A stretch of DNA of 64,000 bases, taken from assembly GCA_013396915.1 (NCBI GenBank), contig VWZL01004336.1, forward strand, positions 1 to 64,000, written 5' to 3'. The notes beneath the pieces are model-generated. The model was not told the origin of the DNA, did not search any database, and was given only the letters and a program-made list of their open reading frames with translations. Positions within the stretch are counted from its first letter, which is position 1; every line of letters starts with the position of its first letter. Origin of the DNA: Stercorarius parasiticus. Its lineage: Eukaryota; Chordata; Aves; Charadriiformes; Stercorariidae. The position numbers and the translations under genes are program-made. Below are positions 54,842 through 64,000 of the stretch, piece after piece.

Positions 54842-55092
54842 CTAAATGTCAATTAGAACTCCGGGAGCTGATCTCCCACTAGCTGCTGGAGCTGGAAACA
54901 TCATACACAGCAGCATGTCAGATAAACAGCTTGGGGCATAGGAGAGAAACAGCCAAAAGAACTTTGCATCCCACCCAGCTCTGTATCGTGTCCTGGGGTA
55001 CTTTGCTACCAGGGCATGTTCCATGCATTTTATGACTTTAGAAATATCGGAGTCACACAGTCTTTTCACTGATGATCTTTGAGCTTTTATAT
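54842..55092 (-). CDS. SDR9C gene, last coding exon
   Basis: 82 codons then TAG, after acceptor tctttacag. It reads IKAQRSSVKRL, then DISKVIKCMEHALVAKYPRTRYRAGWDAKFFW and a hydrophobic C-terminal stretch (LSDMLLCMMF). The ..V.CMxHAL...P.TxYxAGxDAK.FW pattern is the RDH/DHRS9 C-terminal substrate-domain signature. Possible polyadenylation signals (AATAAA on the minus strand) lie at 54816-54811 and further down near 54.5 kb. Confidence 0.85.
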
Positions 55093-58000
55093 CTGTAAAG
55101 AAGAAAATAAACATGAAAGCATTTATATGCAACATTCTCTGCAAGAGGATTATTTATATTAAAGGTTTGGCTACAGCTTCAGGCTTGCTTTAAACTACTG
55201 GCTCAAGTACCGAAAGCAGTATAGCTACAGCAGAGCGGAGACCAGAAAGGCTGCAGGACATGCAAGAGCCCAGTAAACAGAAATCTCCCTGGTCAATATT
55301 GTGAGCCAGATGTTCCCTACAGTAAGCATAGCGTGACATATCACAACCTTTCAGATACCAGTAAACCATAAATTTAGCATATAGTCACAGCAATTCATTC
55401 CCCCTGGGCATTCTACCTTTAAGTATAGAGCGACTAAGGATGGTAGCATGACATCACATCACCAATCTCGTATGGGAATTAATAGCACAGGCCTCATCTA
55501 ACATACGCATAGTCCAGAACAGTCAGCAATGGGTTCTAAATGAACATTAATGAAGTCCAGCAAACGTTCACAGAATCACAGATCGGTTGAGGTTGGAAAT
55601 GAACACTGGTCCAGCCTCCCCTGCTCAAGTTGGGTCACCTAGACCAGGTTGCCCGGGACCATGTCCAGAACAGCTTTTGAATATCTCCAAGAATGGAGAC
55701 TCCACAGCTTCCCTAGGCAGCCTGAGCCAGTGCTTGGTTGCCCTCACAGTAAAAATGTGGTTTTAGATGTTCAGTGGAAACATCCTGTGTTTCAGCATGT
55801 ACCCATTGCCTTGGGTCCTGTCCCTCGGCACCACTGAAAAGAGCTTGGCTCTGTTGTCTTTTCAGCCTGACTTCAGGTATTTATATACATTGACAATGTC
55901 ACCCCGGAGCTTTCATACAGTCCTTTTCCTACTTACATTCAACAAAGTATTTCTCTCCATAAGAGTCCCTGATCTCAGGAGTCAGTCTGTTCCAAAGTCT
56001 TAAGAGGTCTCTCTCGATGACATCTGAATTAACTACTCCTGCCTTAAAGAAACCATGCTCAACAATGCTTACTTTCACTCCAAAATGCTGCATCTCTATT
56101 CTAGAAGAAAAAAAAAACAATAACCATCCCTGACCTCCCAATAATGGCATAACTGTTAAACAAGTAAGTTCCAAGTCTGTCACATAAATTAATATTTGAG
56201 ACTTTGATTCTTATCTTCAAATGTGGAATAATTTTGAGATGTTCAAATAAGCTTCATAGCAGTGTACCTGTCCTGTAAAAGTGTAGCAGGCAATTAACTC
56301 TCAGGAAAAAAAAGCAGTATCAGGTAGATTCACAGCTTTCTGCGTGGTTTATGTTGGACCGATGCAAAGAATGCAGCAGCCGGCTGCATCTTAGCCATGT
56401 ATTATCAAAAACTTTTGACTATTTCGAATGCTGTTGCGTCATTTCAGTTTCCAGCAGGAACAGATTACTAAAGTGCCTGGGAAAAAGTAAAAGCAAGCAA
56501 AAATTTTCAATTGGTTTCGAACTTTATTGTTCTGTATGGTTAAATGGCTATGGTTAAGTGATTAAGTGTTACTGCAATAAAGGTGAGTGTGTTTCCTGGC
56601 AGTATCCTTCCCTCTATGTGATTTTGCAATGCAATTATTTTGGGATGAAAATGGCCTCTTTGTCTTGCTGGGCAGCTCAAGAGACCCAGGCAGCTTCATT
56701 CCAAAGTGCGTAAAGGAATGGACCACGAGCGCATTAGCCATTACTTTGTACTACATTTCCTTGGGGCATATACTTTCTTTAAATAAGCATTCATAATGGT
56801 TTGCAACCAACTTTCCTAGACCTTGTGAAGACTTGACTCACTGGGCTTTCTCAAGGCAGTGCAACACAACTGGCTTCAGTGAAAGGTGCTCAGCTTAATA
56901 ATTTTCTGAAGTTATGAGTACCTTTGGTAAGGTTGTTGCTGCCTGGAATCACCCAGCTCAGATTGTTGTAGAGCATTAGAGCAAAATAAAATGGCTTGTA
57001 AATGGGCAAGTAGAACTAAGTACAACTTGCCCAGGAAACTCTAGGTGTCTGACCAGGCTATGCTGTTGATTTATTTTCATGTATGCAGTGGATTCACATG
57101 CCCGAAAGCTGCATGCTAGCCATTTGTCCAGGACATGAAAATTTTTCCCAGTGCAGTTGCCTGGTGGGTCTGTTCATAGTACTGGAGATTGAAATCCCAA
57201 TCAAACGACCAGCATCCTCTTATTTTCCTTTCCTCCTGGCAAGATTTCCAGAGAGAAAACTAGAGGGGCAAACATGCAGTCACCCTTCCTCAGCACATCT
57301 AGAATTGGTTCTTGGATGCATGCATGTATTTCTAGCTACTCACCGTAAGATGTCAGAGAAAGCTTCCATGCCCCACTTGGACAGGCTGTAGCCACCCCCT
57401 ACAAAAGCCATGAGACCTTTGGCATTAATTAGATTGACTACTCTTCCCTCAGCTTTTTTCAGAAGTGGCAGAAGCTTGAGTGTGATTTCAATCAATCCCA
57501 GCAGACTAACATCCAGCACTGAGTGGAAGTCTTCAACCCTCAGCCAGTCAGTGGGTGCTACAGGTGCTGTTCCTTCAGCATTGCTCACCAAGCCAAAAAG
57601 CCCTGAGAGGATTACAAAACCATTTATTTCAGTATGTGGCAATATCTTACCCTAGAGTTTCATATATAGCATTGGTAAGCAAGCACACAGTCTCCAAAAA
57701 CTTTAGTGAGATGAATACAGTTGTCTGGGTTTTGCTTGTAAGATCTACTCTGTACACCTGGCAAAATTTGCTGAAGGCCTTAGGCAATGACTCTAAAAAA
57801 GCATAGGTAAAGTATTAAAGGAAAAGTATTTTGGTTGGAGATATGGGCCACCATACTAGGCTTTGTTATCCAGATCCACTCACCTATGTAGGCTCCTAAT
57901 ATGCACTTACAATCTTGTGAAAACCAAATAGTCTACATAAAAGTAGAGAGACTGATTTTTTGGGTTGGGGTCTAAAGGTCTAAACCAGACATGCAGAATT

Positions 58001-59603
58001 AGTCAATGCTTCTCAAAATATTAGCTTAACCCTGTGTATTGATAATAGTGCTTTACTACCTTATAAATTACTTGAGGAACTTTAGATAAATAGTGACGCT
58101 TCCAAGAGTTTGCTGAGGACAGCTTGCGTCTGAAGGGAGAGGCTGAAAGTCCATCACTCAGCCTTCATAAAGAGTTTCCCAGACTGAGGTGACGGCATTA
58201 GCAGTGGTTACCCCAACCAAGAACGTGCGCCTTTCCACAAGCTGGAAGCCAGGCCTGCTGGAGGAGGTAAGCGCTAATAATTATGTTGTCCTTGCCCTCA
58301 ATCACTCCTTCCAAGAATGGTCTGGAACCCTCACAATGAGGCCAATGGTGTTTTACAAGCTTTGAGGAGAAAGTCCTACTAGTAGAAGATATGTGTTTTG
58401 CTGCTTCAGCTAGTTAATTAATTAACAAGCCTATTGAATATTTTCTGAATATATACTGAATATTTCTGAATATATACTGAATATATAATTCAGTATATAA
58501 TCAGCTATTACAGCTGATAGTTGAAGTGCTGTGATCACCTTTGGCAGCCGTTCACAATGTTTAGTCTGAGCTATCAGTACTGAGAAAGAAACACGTATTG
58601 CCATGGTTGAATATATTTACCACACAGATCTTTTTATCACCCTTTCCAAAACCAACACTTAAGTCTTGTTTTTTAATTCAACTCATAGGTATCTAAGGAC
58701 AAACTCTTCCTCTTTTAGACAAGTGCTCAGAGATGTATGATAGCAGTAGTGAGAGCTGCCTATGAAACAGCTCTTAGAAAATGGGCTGAAACAGCAAGTG
58801 TTCAACTGTTATAGTCAGTGCAATTGTTGTGCGCGTTGCGAAAGTTGGACTAATTCAGACATGCAAAAGCACTCTTCTGCTTACTAGAGGCGGGCTGAAG
58901 AAGCCCTGCACCCACCGATTTTAATGGGATGGGATGGTTTTATTGTCAAGAAAGTTCTTTCTGGTACCAGTTAGCACCTTCCCCCCACTGGCATTCTTCA
59001 TCTGCACCAAAAAGAGTCTGAAAAACACACCTGGGAATGATATGGTTTTAATTGACTGAGAAACTAGATTTTTAAGCACCCTGTTGGTGAAAGTGAGGGG
59101 AAGCCCAAAAGCATTGCTTGGAGAGAATCTCTTTCAACTGAGAAATGACAGAAATGAAGAGTGAATGTGTTTCATCAGTAAGATGAAAAATGCCTCTGCG
59201 AAGAGTGGAGAGGCACCAGAACCTTTAACTAAACCACATTTGGTTATATTGAATCATTTTTCTGGGAAATTGCCTTGCCACTTACCCTCACCAGCTGTCT
59301 CTTCAGTCACAAATGCCACAACTCTGGCAATGCTGTTGGAGTCAGCTAAGTTCAGGTTCACTGTCTTCAGCGAGAGTGAAGAGCACAACCGTAGCTCTTG
59401 GCCTCCTTTTTCTGTGGCACATGCAGCAATGACACAAAATCCCCTTTTGTCAAGCCATTTAGCCAGTGACTTTCCAAGTCTGGTGTCACAGTCTGTTATG
59501 AAGATGTGCCTTCCATTCAGGTTTCTCACTCTGCGACTGTCTCTGATGAGCCAGTAAATGATAACAGAAAGTATGGAAGCCAAAATTGCTATGTGCAGTG
59601 AGT
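54842..59603 (-). CDS. DHRS9/RDH-like short-chain dehydrogenase (SDR9C family), probably catalytically inactive
   Basis: Four exons (59603-59286, 57602-57344, 56100-55937, 55092-54842) join in one open frame of about 330 codons to the stop TAG at 54842-54844. The family covers ER-membrane retinol and 3-alpha-hydroxysteroid dehydrogenases of 310-320 residues. Fold signature and exon sizes (259 and 164 nt internal) fit. Counting from the TTG at 59583 as residue 1: the cofactor motif TGxxxGxG reads TDCDTRLG (30-37), NNAG reads SNAE (106-109), the tetrad Asn is Ser132, the catalytic Ser is Ile158, and Tyr171 and Lys175 of YxxxK are kept. EPG reads EHG. A hydrophobic N-terminus (ILASILSVIIYWLI) suggests a membrane anchor. 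It converges on LRP2, as DHRS9 does in mammals. I cannot tell whether it is the DHRS9 orthologue or a paralogue. The start codon is not visible. Confidence 0.82.
55568..55912 (-). mobile_element. CR1 LINE 3' fragment in an SDR intron
   Basis: It starts cacagaatcacagatcgg, then ggttgaggttggaaatgaac and ctccacagcttccctaggcagcc, the reverse of a diverged CR1 3' end, and fades near ggagcttt at 55912. It lies in the last intron of the SDR gene, in the same orientation as the gene, close to the donor of coding exon 3. Confidence 0.8.
55937..56100 (-). CDS. SDR9C gene, coding exon 3
   Basis: 164 nt, acceptor ttcttctag, donor gtaagt, phase 2 to 1. It reads IEMQHFGVKVSIVEHGFFKAG, then LWNRLTPEIRDSYGEKYF. 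The family's EPGxFxT strand and loop after the active site is EHGFFKA here. A CR1 copy begins only about 25 nt beyond the donor. Confidence 0.86.
57344..57602 (-). CDS. SDR9C gene, coding exon 2 (active-site exon)
   Basis: 259 nt, acceptor cctctcag, donor gtgagt, phase 1 to 2. It reads GLFGLVSNAEG, APTDWL, LLPLLKKAEGRVVNLINAKG and then GGGYSLSKWGMEAFSDIL. The Tyr and Lys of YxxxK remain. The Asn of NNAG survives, but its Gly is Glu, and the serine 13 residues before the Tyr is Ile. Length and phase fit the family's usual second coding exon. Confidence 0.88.
58436..58505. repeat. AT-rich tandem repeat with palindromic character
   Basis: The unit ctgaatatatactgaatatt is repeated with variation (ctgaatat..actgaatat..), followed by attcagtatata, the inverse of the same unit, so the block could fold back on itself. 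Low-complexity intronic DNA. Confidence 0.8.
59286..59603 (-). CDS. SDR9C gene, first recognised coding exon (no ATG)
   Basis: From acceptor ctttcag (ending at 59604) to donor gtaagt (59285-59280). It encodes the N-terminal hydrophobic segment, the first beta strand and the altered cofactor loop (..GRHIFITDCDTRLG), then ..GFCVIAAC. The frame contains no ATG: it opens x-AC TCA CTG CAC ATA GCA, and a TAG stands in frame within the intron. A codon ATA at 59592-59590, where a start would give MAILASIL, may be a mutated ATG. Otherwise the start lies in an exon further upstream. It ends in phase 1. Confidence 0.8.
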
Positions 59604-62600
59604 CTGAAAGTGAGAGCTACAAGAAAATAAGTTAATGATGAAATGAAGCGAATGTACTTACTAACCCCAAAGCTTCCTCAGACACAATTCCCATAAGGGG
59701 ATTTGGTTCTGGTTGCAGCCCATCTATCTCACTGTAAGTCAGGAGAGAGCAGGGGTGGAAGCTTTCACACAATGTGACCAGGATCCATGAATAATACGTG
59801 TCTTGGCAAAACCTTCCCTATCCTCGTTTTCAATAGATCCCCACTGTTCTCAAGCTTTGCTGACCAATCTTTCTAGTCAGCCCTGTCCTTTCAGCATGTT
59901 TCAGACTGAAAGGAATGACTGCATCACCTCTCACAGCAGTGTCTGGGTTTTTTTGTGGACACTGGTGGTTATTTTTGCTAATACTGGAGAGAATTCCTCT
60001 GGGAAGAAGGATGATTCTCTTTGATTGCCTGTATGGTGCCACCCAGGCTGCCTTTCTTATCTGTTGCACGGAAGCAGAGTGACCCCAAGAACAACCAGAA
60101 AAGCCTAAGCTGTAGTGGTGGCTCTGGTGACTAATTTGTTGCATGACTCATGTTATGTGATGGTGAGTGATCTGCTCTCTGACTCTTAGACAAGGTCAAC
60201 TTTGGGACAGTGACTGAGTCTTCTGTCTTGTTCCTCGTTGCCTGTTTAGCACTGATACACAGCACAGCAGAATATGTTATATAGAAAGTGTGTTTGTATA
60301 AAGAAATGGGGAAATGCATGGGGATGTTGCCCTCAAAAAAAAAAACAAAAAAAGCACTGAGGGAACACAAGGTTTCCTAACTCTGGTGGGGAGGATAGTG
60401 TTTGCTTATTAATTTTTTTCTTTATAAATGTAGAATACAGTTCTTGCCATCTGTTTTTCTATTTGCATTTTTTGTTTGTGTAGGAATTAAACCAAAATAA
60501 TTAATTAAATTAAATATTTGTGGAAGACTCGTAAACATTTTCCAGACATCTTGTTAAAGAGAAACATTTTTACAGGTGCTGAGCAGTCACCTAGGCTTTA
60601 GTTACTTATGTGTAGAGGTTCAGACATCTGGCCTTTAAAATGTGATTGTTTTCAAGGAATGAAGTGATACCTTAAAAAAAAGGAATTTATGACTATTTTT
60701 ACATCCCAAAAGTACTCAACGAGGAAGGGGTCTTTCTTCTCTAACTCATAGCTGTCTGAAGTTAAGCATTCATTTGGCTGATTCGTATGTAATGTCCTTG
60801 CTACCTTAAGACATGAATATTAAAGGAAGCCCAATGTATTAGGCCTGGTTGCTAGACCCCATCTGCTGTTCTTGGTCCTACCGAGTTCATGGGGTGATTT
60901 GGATTTCTTCTGATTCTAAATTTTGCTGTCACCTCAAAGAGTAGGAATGGAAGGAATGTCACAATTTGATAGTGAATGAATGTTGGACTCTCACATAGCT
61001 GATAAATGATAACAAGTGACAACATTTATTGCCACTTAATGATCTTATTTTACATAGTTGCGTGCCTCAGTAGCCATCAATATGGACTTTTGAGCTACTG
61101 GTTAACACTCTCTGATTTTAAAATGTTAAGCAAATACATACAGATAAGAGTTTGCTTCTCCTTCCACTGCAGTCTACAGGGAGGTTCCCACTGAATCTTT
61201 GGGGTGTCAGATTGGTCCCTAGGCTGCACTGGTTATTTTAGCAGCCCATCTCACTGTTGTTTTGAGGCTGATGTAATCGGCCCTCTAGTTCAGATACTTC
61301 ACCTAGGTGCTTGGCTTTTTTGCTGTGAATGTCCCTGTTAGGTCTGACAAGGATTGCAGTGCTCCTGAATGTGTGCACTTTGGAATCATCTTTTTAATGT
61401 TTCACTGAGTTGGTGACATTTCTTTTCTGAGAGGACTCACAGAGTGTGCTCTGACGAAGTGCCATTAAAACTCCGTGAAAGAGCTCAGGCTAATTCAGGC
61501 TTCTGTGCTGTAAAATAAAGTCTGAAAACAGAATGTTGCAGCAGCTGAACATAGATACGTCCAGTCTATTTGCAGCAACATGCCAGTCAATGACATTCCT
61601 TTGACTGCTGATTTAGAATTTGGAACTGAGCTGGACACAAAGAGAGAGAGGAGTTGCTACCAGCAGGTTCTTGTAACCCCACGCTAATAAATCTCGGCAA
61701 AATACTCAGCAAGCTAATGCTGTGATATATCACGTTAGGACTCAATTCACCTTTTTCCCCAATACAAAATTAAATGAAATAATTAGAGATTTGGGGAAAA
61801 GATCAACCTAATATGAAACAGGAGCTGTAAATCACCCCTTCCTTCCTTGGCTGTGCTGCAGGGAGGAAACAGCGGGCAGTGAGTGTGCACTACTGCAAAG
61901 CAAGTTAAATTTGAAGCTGGGCATTGCGGAGAAGTTCTGGAGTGTCTGGCCAGGATGCCTATTGGCTCCTATAAGAGAAGCACCTGGGACTGTTCTGGTT
62001 AGTGTTAGTCCTTGTATTTAGGCAGCAATAATTGGCACAGAAGTGTTGTAAGATAAGGGGTTCCAGGGGTGACAGCTGAGAGGGCAGCACTGCGTCTGGA
62101 GCCTCTGCTGCTCCTCTCTCCCCTATCAGCCCTGGGCAAGTGTTCCTAAACCTGTAATCCCTAACCGCCTAGTTCTCCCTGAGTACCAGTGCTCCTTCTC
62201 CGGTAACATGGACATTTGGTGCTGAACACGTGGCGAGTTTTGCTCTGCTGGAGCCTTCTGCCAGCATTTACTCTGCTCGATGATGTCATTGCTGCTGGAA
62301 GGATTCTGGGGTCAGAATGAAAGGAGACAGTCTCGGTTAAAGTTTTCTTCCAAGAAAATAGTCTAGCTGTGTGAATGTACAATGTTATGCAAAATTTGAT
62401 AATTGCGGAGCACTAAAAAAGCCACTTGTCTTCCAGGGGCATATTGATTTTGAAATAGCTGCCTGGGGTGGCAAAGAGTGTGTTTCCAGAGAAAATGTCA
62501 GCATGATATTTCAAGAGTATTGATATATCTTCATAAATATTGAATTCTGATTACTAATGTAGCCAGTAAATAGCTAAAGGCAAATTCTACTTTCCATTAA

Positions 62601-64000
62601 AACTTTGATATTTGCCTGGCAAATTGAGAACTCTTGGGATAGAGCTTGGCTTCTTACGCCTAGACAAGTGCCATTATAAATGCAATTGATCTTAGAGAAA
62701 AGCAGCATGACTACACCGAGAGCCCTTTAAAATCCTTAGACAACTGCGAAATACAGCATCCCTCTGCTTCTCTGCACTAAAGGAAACTGAAGCACATAGA
62801 TCATATTGAAGGGGGGGTGTTACTATTTTACTCCCCAGCAAGTCTTGTTTAGTAGTCATGCCAAAGAAGCTGAGGTTGGAGTGAGACTTGGGGTCTGGGT
62901 GTGCTTTGGATTCCTTCATCCGCCACTGTGCTGGCAGTGCAAACCTCCAGAAGTCAGTCTGCAATGGGTTAGAGTGACCTGCCAGGCGTGCTGAGGAAGA
63001 ACTGCCAACAGGACACTTAGGGACTGGGGTCCTGCAGAAACAGCACTCACGTAGCACTCAGCGGAAGGTTTAGATGTATCTGACAACACTCTGACAGGTC
63101 ACCCAACAGCTCTCCAGAGTCTAGGAAGTACAAACTTTAATAATCGGTCATCCTGTCAGAGCTACAAAACCCCTGGTCATCAGTTAACAAATTGAACAAA
63201 TATGCAGGCACAAACACATCGCATCTCTCACTCTTGGGTGAGCTATTCCTGCATGTGCAGGGCTTTGCAATTTTGTTTCATGGAAAAGGAGTGGGTTTTT
63301 GTATGCTGTGTAAAAATGTCAGTGTGATATTTCAGTTTGGTGATCAGCAAAGAACTTAAGATCTTCATTAATCTGTCTCCTTAAAAGAAGTACATCTCCA
63401 AAGTCTCCTGCACTGCGTTTTGCAGGGAGATGAATGTAGGCTGGTACAATGGGGGCTGATTTCTCAGCGTGATTGTATCTTTCCTCGTATTGCTTGCACT
63501 TCAGAATTTTACCATAGTATCAGTAAAAGACCCAGGAAAATGAAACCCTGTAAATTCTTAGGTGACTGAACTAGTAATTAAAAATAAAGGAGTAGAGAAA
63601 GATTCCAGATGGTGTGAAGAATATTTCTGAGTTAGCATTTTATTCAGACCCTGTGGGTGCTTAGATAAGCAACAATTGTAAAAATCACTCTAGAAAGGAA
63701 GGGACTGCATGTTCTCTTGTTTGTGCACTCAAAAACAAGCGTGTAATTCATTCTCGCTGTTATTCTGCAAGTGCATGTAACAGGTACTGCTCACTATAAT
63801 GATAGACACAACTTCTGTTTTTGTGCCGGTACTCACATTCTGGGGAGACATCTGCAAGCTCAGTCTATACCTCCAGGTGCTCACGAGTTGCCTTCGCCAG
63901 TTATTTCCAGTGTCAGAATATAGAAGCTGCCCAAGACAAACTCACAAGCTTGTGCACCAAGATCCTCATGGTGATAATTTCCAGAAAAATCTCACTGTAA
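59604..64000. other. Region upstream of the SDR gene, no exon recognised
   Basis: It should hold or precede the promoter and any first exon of the SDR gene, since the first recognised exon has a good acceptor (ctctcactttcag). I see no exon with homology, no clear CpG island and no repeat family. There is a poly-A-like run near 60.34 kb. The next gene in the mammalian order (ABCB11) is not seen. Confidence 0.6.

Larger units (their letters stand above)
55093..59285 (-). other. SDR gene introns
   Basis: Introns at 55936-55093 (holding the CR1 fragment), 57343-56101 and 59285-57603. The last contains an AT-rich tandem palindromic stretch at 58436-58505. Nothing else is recognised. Confidence 0.7.

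Noticed and set aside
54842..59603. Calling the SDR gene a processed pseudogene
   Set aside because: It has introns at family-typical positions with proper GT-AG sites and no internal stops, so it is not a retrocopy. Decay of an ordinary gene or a pseudoenzyme remain open.
1..64000. LRP1, LRP1B or another LDLR-family member instead of LRP2
   Set aside because: The order of ten LA repeats, two EGF, propeller, EGF, eleven LA repeats and the tail with [11 protein letters not shown] and three FENPxY signals fits LRP2 and not the others; the SDR neighbour agrees.
1..64000. Bacterial-type systems, CRISPR arrays, tRNA or rRNA genes
   Set aside because: None seen; the window is an ordinary vertebrate gene locus with long introns and LINE fragments.

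Overview
The window is vertebrate nuclear DNA, almost certainly from a bird. It has long introns, GT-AG splicing, at least five CR1 LINE copies (the dominant avian retrotransposon) and an assembly gap of 702 N. I cannot name the species.

From 915 to 50583 on the + strand lies the 3' half of LRP2 (megalin, the giant endocytic receptor). I could place 40 exons. All 39 junctions agree in reading phase, and together they encode 2,192 residues plus the stop, about 47% of a megalin of roughly 4,650 residues. In order they encode: the end of one YWTD beta-propeller with its EGF module; a cluster of 10 LDLR class A (LA) repeats; two EGF modules; a YWTD propeller; an EGF module; a cluster of 11 LA repeats; two EGF modules; the last YWTD propeller; two EGF modules; one membrane span; and a cytoplasmic tail of about 210 residues. 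The tail has three FENPxY endocytosis signals, in three consecutive exons, and a PDZ-ligand-like C-terminus. A 3' UTR with a double AATAAA follows, ending near 51.93 kb. The 5' half of the gene lies left of the window.

From 59603 down to 54842 on the - strand is a four-exon gene of the RDH/DHRS9-like short-chain dehydrogenase (SDR9C) family, convergent with LRP2. DHRS9 is the tail-to-tail neighbour of LRP2 in mammals, so this is the syntenic family member. The frame is open through all four exons and the exon sizes (259 and 164 nt internally) are those I recall for the family. Almost every catalytic or cofactor motif is altered, however, and only the YxxxK pair survives. No in-frame ATG exists in the first recognised coding exon. 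It looks like a pseudoenzyme or a slowly decaying gene and is the most interesting item here.

The remaining DNA is introns and intergenic sequence. It holds CR1 fragments at 1-665, 34844-36610 (interrupted by the gap), 52455-52830, 54133-54468 and 55568-55912, all on the - strand, a probable solo-LTR fragment near 8.0-8.2 kb, and small AT-rich repeats. From 59.6 to 64 kb I recognise no exon, although an upstream exon of the SDR gene should lie there or beyond. I see no tRNA, rRNA or CRISPR and no new multi-gene system.
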